45,172 nucleotides of DNA. Origin: Pseudomonadota bacterium (GTDB taxonomy: Bacteria; Pseudomonadota; Alphaproteobacteria; UBA828). The notes beneath the pieces were generated by a model. The model searched no databases. It had not been told where the DNA came from and was given only the letters and a program-made list of their open reading frames with translations. Each line of letters starts with the position of its first letter. Within the stretch, counting starts at the first letter, position 1. Below, piece by piece: positions 16,263 through 26,116 of the stretch. The stretch covers positions 1-45,172 of the forward strand of contig JAQBTG010000032.1 of assembly GCA_027624955.1 (NCBI GenBank), given 5' to 3'. The translations under genes and the position numbers were made by a program.

Positions 16263-16985
16263 TCAACTGGCCAGCTCCACCGAATTTTCCGGCGCACCGG
16301 CACTGCTGGCTCGAAGCGCCGACATCACTTTCTGACAAGGCAGCACATCACCCATCGCCTGCAAGAAGGTCGACAAGGTCGCATTATGCTCCTCATCATT
16401 CCTGGCAGCATTGGCATCTTCCACCATGACGGTCTTGAACGCCAAGGCCGCAGCTTCCCGAGCGGTGGTTTCGCAACAAATATTGGTCACGGTTCCGGTG
16501 ATCAGCAACGTATCTATGCCGCGCCCGCGCAATTCCGCTTCGAGCCGGCCCTGGCTGCCAATGAAAGCACCAAAACGGTTCTTCTCGACAACCACATCCT
16601 TGGGCTGGTAATCCATATCGGACTGGATTGTATGTCCGGGCGCGCCCGTGCTGAGCGCGTCGCGGAAACGATTGCCAGGCTCCGGGTCCATAACATCATT
16701 ATAAAATGTCGGCCAGCGGTCCGCTTCGTCGGGCCCGTAAGTCGATATCACCCACACCACGATACCACCGGTTTCGCGAACACAAGACGCCAATTCATTG
16801 ATGTTGGGAATGATTTCCCGCGCGACCGGGATTTCCGCCGCAGCTTCTTTGGCGACGAACGCCGTCTGCATATCGACCACCACCAATGCAGTGCGGGAGG
16901 CGTCCATTTCCTCATACATATGAAGTTTGGTTCGGCGCCGGGCAATACGCGCCAAGACCTGCTCCGAAAACTCAACTTTATGCAT
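16263..16985 (-). CDS. Isochorismatase-like cysteine hydrolase
   Basis: The ATG at 16985 (MHKVEFSEQV) is preceded by AGGGAG and gives 240 residues. The catalytic triad of the family is visible: Asp38 (VVVDMQTAF), Lys135 (VVEKNRFGAF) and Cys170 in TVTNICCETTAR, next to a second Cys. Members hydrolyse amides or ureido compounds (nicotinamidase, N-carbamoylsarcosine amidase, biuret hydrolase) or, in isochorismatase itself, a vinyl ether. The substrate is not determined. Its position upstream of mlaC and of the urease cluster on the same strand makes an amidase feeding ammonia or urea possible, but that is conjecture. Confidence 0.87.
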   Translation of the reverse strand: MHKVEFSEQVLARIARRRTKLHMYEEMDASRTALVVVDMQTAFVAKEAAAEIPVAREIIPNINELASCVRETGGIVVWVISTYGPDEADRWPTFYNDVMDPEPGNRFRDALSTGAPGHTIQSDMDYQPKDVVVEKNRFGAFIGSQGRLEAELRGRGIDTLLITGTVTNICCETTAREAAALAFKTVMVEDANAARNDEEHNATLSTFLQAMGDVLPCQKVMSALRASSAGAPENSVELAS

Positions 16986-17243
16986 GGTTATCTCCCTGAA
17001 AACAGGACGGCATTTTTTCACTTCGCAGTATGGCTGTCTACCCGTCTGAAATCTATGCGCCGGCCGTGTCCGCCGATTATCGTCCGCGACTTCAAATTAA
17101 TAGCAATTCAGCTGGCGGCTTTAGCAAAACCTTAATCATAACTGTAGGTAAATGGAGAGTGAGGATTTGGCCAGATGACGCGGAACCCGTCCGCTCGTCT
17201 AGCGCGATCGATGTACGGTCGCATGAACAGCAAGGGAGGCGTC

Positions 17244-18395
17244 ATGCCGTCAACGAATGCTGCAAAAGTTTTCGGCTCCGAAGATATGTCCTTGGAGGAC
17301 ATGTTTGCGCTCGCCCAGGATAAATCGGCATCGGGCCGCCAATCCCTGTTCGAAAACATGCGCGACCTATTTTTAGACGATGGCAGCAGCGTCAGCGACC
17401 GTGAAAGGGCGCTCATGAGCGAAATTCTGCGCCGTCTCGTGCATGACGTCGAGCTCAAACTGCGCAAGAGCCTGGCAGAAAAATTGTCGAAGCGTACCGA
17501 TACGCCGCATGCCCTGATCGTTGAATTGGCTAACGATGACTATGAAGTCGCCCACCCTATCTTGATGGAGAGCAACATCCTGCAAGATGCGGACCTGATT
17601 GAAACCATCAAGCACCGGACCATGGAGCATCAACTCGCCATTTCGATGCGCAAAAATCTAAGCGAAGACGTGTCCGAAGCGTTGGTGGACACCGGACGGG
17701 AAGACGTCATTGCCAGTCTGCTCAACAATCACGGCGCCAAGGTTTCGCGCCATGTGATGGATTATTTGGTCAGTGAATCCAAGCGCGTTGATTCCTATCA
17801 AAACCCTCTAGTGCAGCGCCCTGATCTGCCGCCGGAATTGGCGGAGCGTATGTCGTGGTGGGTTTCGGCGGCACTCCGCAAACATATATCCCACAAATTC
17901 AGCCTCGATCTAGGCGAATTGGACGACGCGATCGAGACCGCGACATCAGAGCAATTCGGCAAGAAACAGCAGGAGTCTCCGCCCGCCACGAAAGCCGATG
18001 AGCTTGTCGAACGGCTCTCCGATTTGGGCGAGGTCGATGCTTCCTTTCTCGTCAAGGCGTTGCGCCAGGGCGAGATTTCGCTGTTCGAATCGGCGTTCTG
18101 CAAACTCACCGGGCTGAAGCTGAAACTGCTGCGGCGCATTTTATTCGAGCCGGGCGGTGAAGCGCTTGTCCTGCTATGTCGGGCCATCGATTTGGACCGC
18201 GAGACATTTAGCGAACTGTTTGAGCTGTCACGCCGAGCCAAAGACCGGCAGCAAGAAGTTACGCGCGAACAAAAGGATCGTTTGCTGGCGCTCTACGATA
18301 AATCCAAACCAGACGATGCAAAACGCATTCTCAAGCGCTGGCGCCGAAGCTCGGACTACCTGTTCGCCGTAAAGCGAATATCAAACAATGCTTAG
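17244..18395 (+). CDS. DUF2336 domain protein
   Basis: DUF2336 is an alphaproteobacterial family of helical-repeat proteins of unknown biochemical role. The sequence shows MSLEDMFALAQDKSASGRQS, RALMSEILRRLVHDVELKLR, HALIVELANDDYEVAHPILM, EHQLAISMRKNLSEDVSEAL and NNHGAKVSRHVMDYLVSES, a HEAT-like repetition. The start at 17244 (383 residues) has AAGGGAGG immediately upstream. An in-frame ATG at 17175 would add 23 residues that look non-coding. The histidine-kinase gene starts 21 bp downstream, so the two are almost certainly one transcription unit and DUF2336 is a candidate partner of that kinase. Confidence 0.85.
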   Translation: MPSTNAAKVFGSEDMSLEDMFALAQDKSASGRQSLFENMRDLFLDDGSSVSDRERALMSEILRRLVHDVELKLRKSLAEKLSKRTDTPHALIVELANDDYEVAHPILMESNILQDADLIETIKHRTMEHQLAISMRKNLSEDVSEALVDTGREDVIASLLNNHGAKVSRHVMDYLVSESKRVDSYQNPLVQRPDLPPELAERMSWWVSAALRKHISHKFSLDLGELDDAIETATSEQFGKKQQESPPATKADELVERLSDLGEVDASFLVKALRQGEISLFESAFCKLTGLKLKLLRRILFEPGGEALVLLCRAIDLDRETFSELFELSRRAKDRQQEVTREQKDRLLALYDKSKPDDAKRILKRWRRSSDYLFAVKRISNNA

Positions 18396-18416
18396 GTTGG
18401 GGGAAAGCATTCCGTG

Positions 18417-20366
18417 ATGCAGCAGGCTCACTTGCGCAGTGATTTGCCGGAGCAATCCGCGCCGCCCTACGCCGATGGCCCGTCTCGCCGTTGGTTGGAG
18501 GCGTTGGCGGAAGGAGGCCCCGCTTCTCTCATTATCGACGCGGGCGGCAAACTGCTCTACGCGAATTCTGCCTATCAAACGCTCGCCCGGTTGATCGATT
18601 CCAATCTCATTGGTGAGGTTGGCGAGGCGGCGATCATTCCACACCAACTCCTGCTGCGCGTTCTGAACGAAGAAGGGCCTTTCGAGGACCGGCAGCAGCA
18701 TCGGAACGAGGACAGCTTCATCGCCACGCGGGGCCGCTACTGGCGGTTGCCCCACGGCTCGAGCTGCGATAGCGGCCGCGGCCAAGAAATCGCCGGCCTC
18801 ATTTTCGATGAGAGCCGCGAAGCTGAGGCGCAGCGCCTCGGCGGTCAGGCACGAGCGCGTTTTGACGATATCGCCCGCCTGACCTCAGATTGGGTATGGG
18901 AGGTGAATGAACTATTCTGCTTTACCTATGTATCATCTCGGGTGGCCGATGTTTTGCACATGCCAGCGCCGACCCTAATCGGCAAGAATCTTTTTGACAT
19001 CGGATTGTTCGACGGCTTCGAACAGGCCAACAAAGGCGACCATCCGGCGCCGGAGTCCCGGGTGCCGTTTAGTGATATTACCTACCGTGTGACGCTCGGC
19101 GACAACACGACGCGCCTGTTCGAATTGAGCGGCCTTCCCATGTTCGATGACCGCTCGGGAAAATTCATCGGCTATCGCGGCACGGCCAAAGACATCACGG
19201 CCCGTTCCGAAGCCGAAGATCGTGCCACCCAGGCCCAGCTCCATCTGGTCAACGCCGTCGAAACCATGCCCCAGGGCTTCGTGCTACGCGATTCACAAGA
19301 TCGAATTTTGCTGTGCAACAGCAATTTCGAGGAAATTATCCACCCCGACCGCGCCATGGTCTCACCGGGCGCCGATTTTCGGGGGCTCATCAAGGACGCT
19401 GCACGGCGCGGCATTTTTGGTTGTCCGGATGACAAACTCGACGACTTCGTCGCAGAGCGGCTCGCGCTTAATGAATTGGCGGCGCAGGAATCCGAATTCC
19501 AGCTAAGGGACGGTCGTTGGATGCAGGTGGTCAGTGAAATGACCGAAGACAGCGGCGTGATCGAGACCTGGATTGATATCACCCGCATGAAGGGCCGTGA
19601 AGCAGAGTTGCTTGAGGCTGAGGCGCTCGCCCGACATGGGCGTGAACAGGCAGAATATGCCAACCGGACAAAATCCGAGTTTCTCGCCAACATGAGCCAT
19701 GAACTGCGGACGCCGCTCAACGCCATTATCGGATTTTCGGAAATTATTAAAGATGAGGTGCTGGGGCCGCTCGGCAGCCAGCAATATAATAGCTACGCAC
19801 TCGATATCCATGATAACGGCCTGCATTTGCTCGGCCTCATCAACGACATTCTCGATTTCTCCAAAGCGGAAGCCGGCAAGATAAAATTGGACAACCGGCC
19901 GCTTGGTTTGGCTAATATTATCGCATCCTGCACACGCCTGTTGGCGGAGCGGGCCAAACAAACCGGGGTCAAGCTGGAAACGAAAATCCCGAGCGACTTC
20001 CCGCAAATCAGCGCCGATCCCATGCGATTAAAGCAGATCATTCTCAACCTGATGTCGAACGGCGTAAAGTTCACCGAACAGGGAACGATCACGGTCGAAG
20101 CAGAGATCGACCCTCAAGTGGGAGTCGTGATCCGGGTACGCGACACCGGCATCGGCATCGCCAAAGAAAATATCGCCGAAGCTTTCTCCTTGTTTGGACA
20201 GGTCGACAGCGCGCTCAGCCGAAAGTTCGAGGGCACAGGGCTTGGCCTGCCGTTGTCGCGCTCGTTGGCACAACTGCATGGCGGCGATTTAATACTTGAG
20301 AGCGAACCGGGGGTCGGCACTTGCGCCATCGTGACCCTGCCGGCGGAGCGCATCATCCAAGTTTGA
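18417..20366 (+). CDS. Soluble PAS-domain sensor histidine kinase
   Basis: The 649-residue protein has no membrane segments. Two or three PAS-like units precede the kinase core: residues about 28-130 (LIIDAGGKLLYANSAYQTL), 150-262 (ARLTSDWVWEVNELFCFTYV) and 275-395 (AVETMPQGFVLRDSQDRILL). The HisKA box FLANMSHELRTPLNAIIGFS carries the phospho-acceptor His428. The ATPase motifs follow: N box NLMSNGVKFTE, G1 RVRDTGIGIAKE, and F/G2 KFEGTGLGLPLSRSLAQLHG. No receiver domain is attached and no response-regulator gene is adjacent. The architecture resembles cytosolic PdhS/DivJ/PleC-type kinases of alphaproteobacteria. The ATG at 18417 is used; a GTG three bases earlier is in frame. It follows the DUF2336 gene by 21 bp. 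Confidence 0.92.
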   Translation: MQQAHLRSDLPEQSAPPYADGPSRRWLEALAEGGPASLIIDAGGKLLYANSAYQTLARLIDSNLIGEVGEAAIIPHQLLLRVLNEEGPFEDRQQHRNEDSFIATRGRYWRLPHGSSCDSGRGQEIAGLIFDESREAEAQRLGGQARARFDDIARLTSDWVWEVNELFCFTYVSSRVADVLHMPAPTLIGKNLFDIGLFDGFEQANKGDHPAPESRVPFSDITYRVTLGDNTTRLFELSGLPMFDDRSGKFIGYRGTAKDITARSEAEDRATQAQLHLVNAVETMPQGFVLRDSQDRILLCNSNFEEIIHPDRAMVSPGADFRGLIKDAARRGIFGCPDDKLDDFVAERLALNELAAQESEFQLRDGRWMQVVSEMTEDSGVIETWIDITRMKGREAELLEAEALARHGREQAEYANRTKSEFLANMSHELRTPLNAIIGFSEIIKDEVLGPLGSQQYNSYALDIHDNGLHLLGLINDILDFSKAEAGKIKLDNRPLGLANIIASCTRLLAERAKQTGVKLETKIPSDFPQISADPMRLKQIILNLMSNGVKFTEQGTITVEAEIDPQVGVVIRVRDTGIGIAKENIAEAFSLFGQVDSALSRKFEGTGLGLPLSRSLAQLHGGDLILESEPGVGTCAIVTLPAERIIQV

Positions 20367-20379
20367 CGCAGTATTATCG

Positions 20380-21549
20380 TTAGGCGGCGCAGACCTCTTC
20401 CAACAATCGACGCATAAATTGCTCGCAGGCGCGCACTTCGCTCAGGTCGATAAACTCGTTTGGCTTATGCGCTTGCGCGATGCTGCCAGGTCCGCAGACC
20501 ACAGCCGGGTTGCCCGCTTGTTGGAACTGTCCGGCCTCGGTTCCATAGGCAACCACTTCGGTCGTATTCTTGCGCGCCAACGCGAGCACGAGCGCTTCCG
20601 CCGGTGAGCCGTCCTCCGGCGCCAACCCGGGTACAAAGGCACGCACCTCAGTGTTTATTCCGGTCGATTTGTCGACCGCATGCATCTTCGGCAATACGAC
20701 GTCATCTACATGCGTCTGAAAACGATTTCTAATTTCGTTCGCATCCTCGCCGGGCATCAGGCGGTATTCCCAACTAAAGGTACAAGTGAGCGGTACGATG
20801 TTCTGGGCCGTTCCACCATGCATCGTGCCCACATGAACGGTCGTGTAGGGCGGATCAAATCCGCTTTCGTCGTGGCTCCGCTCATCACGCATTTCCTCGC
20901 CAACCGTCGTTAGGAATGCAATCAGTTCGGCGCCGTATGCGATAGCGTTGACGCCGCGGTGGGTTTCGCTTGAATGGCGTTCCAGGCCGGTTACCGTGGT
21001 GAAAAAGCTGCACACCCCTTTATGCGCGTTGACGACCGACATTTTTGTCGGTTCTCCGACAATCACCGCAAACGGCTTGGCGCCAAATTCATCCATCTTC
21101 TGGATCATCAGCGGCGCGCCCAAACAACCCACTTCCTCATCAAACGACAACGCAAAGTGAATCGGCGTTTTCAGTTTTGTGCTGGCAAAGTCGGGGGCCA
21201 TGGCCAGAGCGATGGCGATAAAACTTTTCATGTCCGAGGTGCCCCGCCCAAACAGCCGGCCATCTTTTTCAACAACTTCGAAAGGGTTGGTATCCCAAGC
21301 CTGCCCGTCCACCGGAACCACATCGGTATGTCCCGAAAGAACAATGCCAGGCACATCCCGCGGCCCGATGGTGGCGTAAAGATTGGCCTTTTCACCATTT
21401 TCACTATGGATCAAGTGAGATTCAACGCCGAGCGAAGAAAGATGGCTCACGACGAAATCTATTAGCTCCAAATTAGACGCCCGGCTGGTGGTATCGAAGG
21501 ACACTAGCTTTTTGATCATATCGACGGAGCTGTATCGTTTTTCGGGCAT
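20380..21549 (-). CDS. argE: Acetylornithine deacetylase-like M20 peptidase (ArgE type)
   Basis: Starting at MPEKRYSSVDMIKKLVSFDT the product has 389 residues, normal for ArgE. It would release acetate from N-acetylornithine in arginine synthesis using two zinc ions. Metal and catalytic sites are visible: LSGHTDVVPVDG (His, Asp), LFGRGTSDMKSF, FDEEVGCLGAP (catalytic Glu) and VAYGTEAGQFQQAG. The C-terminal His is in SIAQAHKPNEF. The M20 family also includes succinyl-diaminopimelate desuccinylase and carboxypeptidases, but the GTEAGQFQ segment supports ArgE. The gene converges with the histidine kinase, 13 bp away, and stands alone. The frame is open 19 codons further upstream without a good ribosome site. 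Confidence 0.85.
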   Translation of the reverse strand: MPEKRYSSVDMIKKLVSFDTTSRASNLELIDFVVSHLSSLGVESHLIHSENGEKANLYATIGPRDVPGIVLSGHTDVVPVDGQAWDTNPFEVVEKDGRLFGRGTSDMKSFIAIALAMAPDFASTKLKTPIHFALSFDEEVGCLGAPLMIQKMDEFGAKPFAVIVGEPTKMSVVNAHKGVCSFFTTVTGLERHSSETHRGVNAIAYGAELIAFLTTVGEEMRDERSHDESGFDPPYTTVHVGTMHGGTAQNIVPLTCTFSWEYRLMPGEDANEIRNRFQTHVDDVVLPKMHAVDKSTGINTEVRAFVPGLAPEDGSPAEALVLALARKNTTEVVAYGTEAGQFQQAGNPAVVCGPGSIAQAHKPNEFIDLSEVRACEQFMRRLLEEVCAA

Positions 21550-21720
21550 GTGAGGGATTCCAATGTTTGGCTGCGGGGTGTGATTTTCGCTTCCCACTCC
21601 CGACAATTCAAGAACGGCTTTGGCCTAGCAGTTTCACCTGGCGGAACATTGCATTAACATCGCCGATACCCCATATAGCGTGGGCAGAAGCAGCCTCGAA
21701 ATAACTGAAAAGCTTGCGTT

Positions 21721-22971
21721 TTGGCCCGCCGCCAACAAATCCTGAAAATTGCGCTTCCGCTTCTTGTGCTCGTTGGCGCCGTGGCCGTCGCTGGATATCT
21801 ACAAGCAACAAAGCCGCAACTCGGGCCCGAAGCACCCGTAGAACGCGTTTGGTTAATTTCCACTACCGCCGCGGCAGTCGCCGACCGCCGGCCCGAATTG
21901 CGGGCTTACGGCGAAATCGTCGCCCAGCGTGATGTCGAAATGCGAGCGCTCGTCGCCGGCCAAATTGTCGCTGTAGGCGAGAATTTTGTCGATGGTGGAT
22001 GGGTTCGCAAGGGCGATCTTCTGGCCCAGATCGACCCCTTCGAATTTGATGCCGCGGTGGCTTCGGGAGAGGCCCAGGTCATGGAAGTCGGCGCCCGATT
22101 GACTGAAATTAGGGCGCAAATCGACGCCGAATTGAGCAATATCACCTATGACCGGGAACAGCTCGAAATTGCCGAGCGCGAGTTACAGCGCCGCGAAGTG
22201 CTGGCCAAGGACAAGGTCATTTCCGAAAAAGCATTAGACGATGCCCGACTCGCGCGCAACGAGCGGGCGCGAACCGTCGCCCTGAGCGAACGCAATCTGC
22301 AAATGCTACGCGCCAGTGCGGAACGCCAGCAGGCGGTGATCGCGCAAGCCGAAGTGGCTCTAAAACGGGCGCGGCGCGACCTGCGCAACACACGCTTACT
22401 GGCGCCCTTCGACGGCTATTTGACCGAAACCGGCGCCGCCATCGGCAAGAGCCTCCCGGTCAACGGGCAGGTGGCGCGGTTGATCGACCTAGGCCAACTC
22501 GAAGCCAAGTTTCATCTCAGCGACGATGAGTTTGGCCGCCTCATCAACGCGCCGGAGGGCTTGCTGAAACGCGCGGCGCGCGTGGTGTGGCGGGTCGGAA
22601 CCGAGATGTTTCAATATGACGCTGAAATCGCCCGCGTCGGCGCAGAAATCAATGCGGCAAGCGGCGGCGTCCAGGCGTATGCCCGAATTGACATGACAGA
22701 AGCGCGCACATCGCTCCGCCCCGGCGCGTTCGTCGAAGTGTATCTTAGCGACCGTCTCTATCGCCAAGTCGTCCGCCTGCCGGAAAGCGCCCTGCACGCA
22801 GATGAAAGAATTTACGTGGTCGTCGACGGGCGCTTGCAGACGCGCTTGGTTGAGTTGGCGGCGCGCATCGGCAACGATGTTCTGGTGCGCGGCGAACTCG
22901 TGCATGGCGAAATCGTTGCGACCACGCGCTTCCCCGGCATCGGCCCGGGAGTGAAAGTCGCGGCCAGATGA
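21721..22971 (+). CDS. RND efflux periplasmic adaptor (membrane fusion protein)
   Basis: The 416-residue protein starts at a TTG (21721). An N-terminal membrane anchor (ILKIALPLLVLVGAVAVAGY) is followed by the barrel-sandwich half-motif GQIVAVGENFVDGGWVRKGD and LLAQIDPFEFDAAVASGEAQ. A long alpha-hairpin (about residues 125-215) and the return half-motif LLAPFDGYLTETGAAIGKSL come next, then beta-barrel and membrane-proximal domains. It links the inner-membrane RND pump to an outer-membrane channel. Its stop overlaps the start of the pump gene (ATGA), which indicates translational coupling. No outer-membrane factor gene is in the window. Confidence 0.9.
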   Translation: MARRQQILKIALPLLVLVGAVAVAGYLQATKPQLGPEAPVERVWLISTTAAAVADRRPELRAYGEIVAQRDVEMRALVAGQIVAVGENFVDGGWVRKGDLLAQIDPFEFDAAVASGEAQVMEVGARLTEIRAQIDAELSNITYDREQLEIAERELQRREVLAKDKVISEKALDDARLARNERARTVALSERNLQMLRASAERQQAVIAQAEVALKRARRDLRNTRLLAPFDGYLTETGAAIGKSLPVNGQVARLIDLGQLEAKFHLSDDEFGRLINAPEGLLKRAARVVWRVGTEMFQYDAEIARVGAEINAASGGVQAYARIDMTEARTSLRPGAFVEVYLSDRLYRQVVRLPESALHADERIYVVVDGRLQTRLVELAARIGNDVLVRGELVHGEIVATTRFPGIGPGVKVAAR

Positions 22972-25900
22972 AATCGCCGCGGCGTGATTTGATCGGCGTT
23001 TTCTTGCGCCATCGCACGGCCGCCAACCTTTTGATGGTGTTTCTAATCGTCATAGGCCTGTTTTCTCTCGGCCAATTGAACACCCAGTTTTTTCCAAAAT
23101 TCACCGTCGACTGGGTCACCGTGAGCGTCGAATGGCCCGGCGCCAGCGCCGAGGACATCGACGCCAACATCATCGGTGCAATCGAACCGAAGGTGCGCTT
23201 TCTCGATAATGTTTATCGCGTTTCTTCGATGTCGTCAGAAGGGATCGGCCTGGTCGCCATCCAGTTTCAACAAAGCACCGATCTTCAAGCGGCTCTGGGT
23301 GACGTGGAATCGGAAATCGCGCAAATTACCACCCTGCCGGAAGACAGCGAGAAGCCAGTTATTCAGCGGGTATTTAGCAATGAACCCATCGGCCGGATAG
23401 TGCTGTCAGGCCCCTATCCCGAGAGTTCGCTCAAATCGCTCGCCAAGGACATCCGTGAGGGCCTGTTGGCAAAAGGAGTTGATCGGGTTGAACTGGCCGG
23501 CGCCAGGCGCGAAGAGATATGGGCGGAATTGCAACCGCGAACCATGCGCCAGCTGGATCTCGAAGTGGCGGACATCGCAGCCAGCATTCGCCAAAGTTCG
23601 CTCGACTTGCCCTCCGGCATTGTCCCGAGCGGCACCGATAAGCAAATCCGCAGTCTCGGCCTGGCGAAAACCGCTGAGGCCCTAGGGCACATCGAGGTGC
23701 GGGCGCTCGACAATGGGGAAAAGATTTATCTACGTGAGATCGCCCACATCACGAATCGCTTCAATAAGGACGATCCGCTTGTCTTCCGTGGCGGAGAGGC
23801 CGCCATAGAGCTTCAGGTCCAACGCGCACCTGCCTCCGACGCCTTGGAGCAAGCGACGTTTCTCGATGAGTATGTGCGCGAAATCCGGCCGACCCTGCCG
23901 CCCAATTTGAAGCTCGAGCAATATAATGATGTGGCGGAGGCGATTAACGACCGCATCAATCTGTTGCTCAAAAACGGCGCCAGCGGGTTGTTGTTGGTCG
24001 TTGCGGTCTTGTTTGTCTTTCTGAGCGGGCGCGTCGCATTTTGGGTGGCCGTGGGCATTCCCGTCGCCATGTTGGCAACTCTGGCGGCGATGGCGCTGAT
24101 GGGCCAGTCAATCAATATGGTCTCTTTGTTCGCCATGATTATGGCCATCGGCATCATCGTCGACGATGCGATTGTCGTCGGCGAACATTCGGTGACCCGG
24201 CGCGCGGCCGGCGATTCGCCCACGCGAGCCGCCGAAATCGGTGCCAAGCACATGCTGGCGCCGGTGATCGCGGCCACGTTGACCACCCTCGCGGCCTTTC
24301 TTCCGTTATTTTTGGTGTCCGATATCATCGGCCAAATCATCTTTGCGATTCCGATGGTCATCATCGCGGTCCTGATTGCCAGCTTGATCGAATGTTTTTT
24401 CATCCTGCCCGGACACCTTCGCGGGGCACTGCGCCACGATCCGCGGCACGAAAATCGCTTCGCGCGCTGGTTCAATCCGCGCTTCGAGGCGTTTCGCGAT
24501 GGCCACTTTGAACGCTTCGTTCGGACTTGCGTGGCCTGGCGCTACCTCTCGCTTAGCTTCGGCGTCGCCCTGTTGGTGTTGGTGTTCGGCCTCATGGCCG
24601 GCGGGCGGATCGGCTTCGTCTTTTTCCCCTCCCCAGAGTCCGATACGGTTTATGCCAACGTCGCATTTGTTGAAGGGACCAAGCGCGAAACCAGTTTTGC
24701 CATGTTGCAAGAGCTCGAACGCGCGCTCCGGGCCAGCGAGCAGACGCTTACCGGCGGCAAAGGCGAGCTTATCGTCGTCAGTATAGGGCAGCTCGGAAAA
24801 CCGGTCGGGCGCTCCGACGGCTTCTTTCTAGGCAGCGGCGATCACATTGTCGGCATGCGGGTCGAGCTTGTGCCCTCGGATAGCCGCGCGGTGCGCACCC
24901 AAGAACTACTCAACACCTGGCGCGATGAAACCCGCCTGATGGCCGGCGTCGAGAACTTTACCGTGATCGAGGAGCAATCCGGCCCGCCGGGGCGGGAAAT
25001 CGAGCTCCGCCTCAGCGGTCAATCGCTGGATGATCTCAAGGCGGCGGCGCTCGAAGCGCGCGCCCTTCTCGAACGCTTTCCCGGCGTGAGCGACGTGAAT
25101 GATGACCTGCCTTACGGCAAACAAGAGGCAATAATCGAGGTGACGCCGCGTGGCCGTGCGCTCGGCTTCAACACCGAAAGCGTTGGGCGCCAAGTGCGCA
25201 ATGCATTTGAAGGTGCGATCGCCAAGCGCTTCGCCCGCGGCGACGAGGAAATTACGGTGCGGGTACTTTATGACCGCGAATCCTTGAGCGAAGCGGATTT
25301 GCGAGGTCTCTATCTGTTAAGTCCAGGCGGCCAGCAAGTGCCGCTCTCCGAAGTGGTCGCATTCCGTGAAAAAACCGGATTTGCCCGTATCCGCCGTGAG
25401 GACGGCCTCAGAACCGCGAGCATCACGGCGGAGGTCGACGAGCGCCTAAACACCAGCGACGCGGTAATCCAGGCCCTGGAACAGGAAGGATTACATGCGC
25501 TGATGCGGCAGTACGGCGCGAACGCCGAGTTTCGCGGCAAGGCGGAAGAGCAACAGCGTACCCTAGGCGATATGAAACTCGGCGCGCTGATCGCATTGAT
25601 ATCGATTTACATGATTTTGGCGGCGATATTCTCAAGTTATATCCGCCCGCTATTTGTCATGGCGGTGATCCCCTTTGGTATCATCGGCGCGATAATCGGG
25701 CATCTTGTGCTCGGCTATGACGTCTCTGTTCTCAGCTTGGTCGCCCTGCTCGGCCTGTCGGGAATCGTCGTAAATGATTCGATTATTCTGGTACGCGCCA
25801 TTCAAACCCGCACCGGCAACGGCGAATCCCTCACGGAAGCCCTTGTCGGTGGCGCGCGCGACAGGCTGCGCGCGGTTATTTTGACGTCGGTTACGACAAT

Positions 25901-26111
25901 GTTCGGACTGTTGCCGCTGTTGTTCGAAACCAGCCTTCAAGCCCAGTTTCTCAAACCTATGGCCGTGACCATCGTATTCGGCTTGTTAGGCTCGACGGTG
26001 ATCGTGCTGATTCTGGTGCCGGTGCTGTTGGCCGTGCAGGGCGACATTACCGCCCTGTTTGTCCGTTACTGGTCATTCGGCGCGGCGCGGCAGGGGAAAT
26101 CCGGCTCTTAG
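22968..26111 (+). CDS. RND family efflux transporter permease
   Basis: The 1047-residue protein has the full RND plan. TM1 is NLLMVFLIVIGLFSLGQL, a large periplasmic loop follows, and TM2-6 cover residues about 340-470 with the proton-relay motif GIIVDDAIVVGEH in TM4. TM7 is ALLVLVFGLMAGGRIGFVFF, then a second periplasmic loop and TM8-12 (LGALIALISIYMILAAIFSS to STVIVLILVPVLLAV). Motif VNDSIILVRAIQTR is in TM10. The length is that of HAE-1/AcrB-like pumps, and the N-terminal FPKFTVDWVTVSVEWPGAS matches a divergent RND clade. The substrate is unknown. The gene overlaps the adaptor by four bases and converges with trkH, leaving only five bases between the stops. Confidence 0.93.
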   Translation: MKSPRRDLIGVFLRHRTAANLLMVFLIVIGLFSLGQLNTQFFPKFTVDWVTVSVEWPGASAEDIDANIIGAIEPKVRFLDNVYRVSSMSSEGIGLVAIQFQQSTDLQAALGDVESEIAQITTLPEDSEKPVIQRVFSNEPIGRIVLSGPYPESSLKSLAKDIREGLLAKGVDRVELAGARREEIWAELQPRTMRQLDLEVADIAASIRQSSLDLPSGIVPSGTDKQIRSLGLAKTAEALGHIEVRALDNGEKIYLREIAHITNRFNKDDPLVFRGGEAAIELQVQRAPASDALEQATFLDEYVREIRPTLPPNLKLEQYNDVAEAINDRINLLLKNGASGLLLVVAVLFVFLSGRVAFWVAVGIPVAMLATLAAMALMGQSINMVSLFAMIMAIGIIVDDAIVVGEHSVTRRAAGDSPTRAAEIGAKHMLAPVIAATLTTLAAFLPLFLVSDIIGQIIFAIPMVIIAVLIASLIECFFILPGHLRGALRHDPRHENRFARWFNPRFEAFRDGHFERFVRTCVAWRYLSLSFGVALLVLVFGLMAGGRIGFVFFPSPESDTVYANVAFVEGTKRETSFAMLQELERALRASEQTLTGGKGELIVVSIGQLGKPVGRSDGFFLGSGDHIVGMRVELVPSDSRAVRTQELLNTWRDETRLMAGVENFTVIEEQSGPPGREIELRLSGQSLDDLKAAALEARALLERFPGVSDVNDDLPYGKQEAIIEVTPRGRALGFNTESVGRQVRNAFEGAIAKRFARGDEEITVRVLYDRESLSEADLRGLYLLSPGGQQVPLSEVVAFREKTGFARIRREDGLRTASITAEVDERLNTSDAVIQALEQEGLHALMRQYGANAEFRGKAEEQQRTLGDMKLGALIALISIYMILAAIFSSYIRPLFVMAVIPFGIIGAIIGHLVLGYDVSVLSLVALLGLSGIVVNDSIILVRAIQTRTGNGESLTEALVGGARDRLRAVILTSVTTMFGLLPLLFETSLQAQFLKPMAVTIVFGLLGSTVIVLILVPVLLAVQGDITALFVRYWSFGAARQGKSGS

Positions 26112-26116
26112 TTGTC

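Noticed and set aside
16263-16985. Cysteine hydrolase as part of a urea/biuret pathway with the urease genes
   Set aside because: Same strand and moderate distance only; three envelope genes lie between it and ureE, so the link is too weak to claim.
22968-26111. RND pump as a metal-efflux (CusA-type) system
   Set aside because: The sequence lacks Met-rich metal-binding stretches and no metal regulator or metallochaperone is adjacent.
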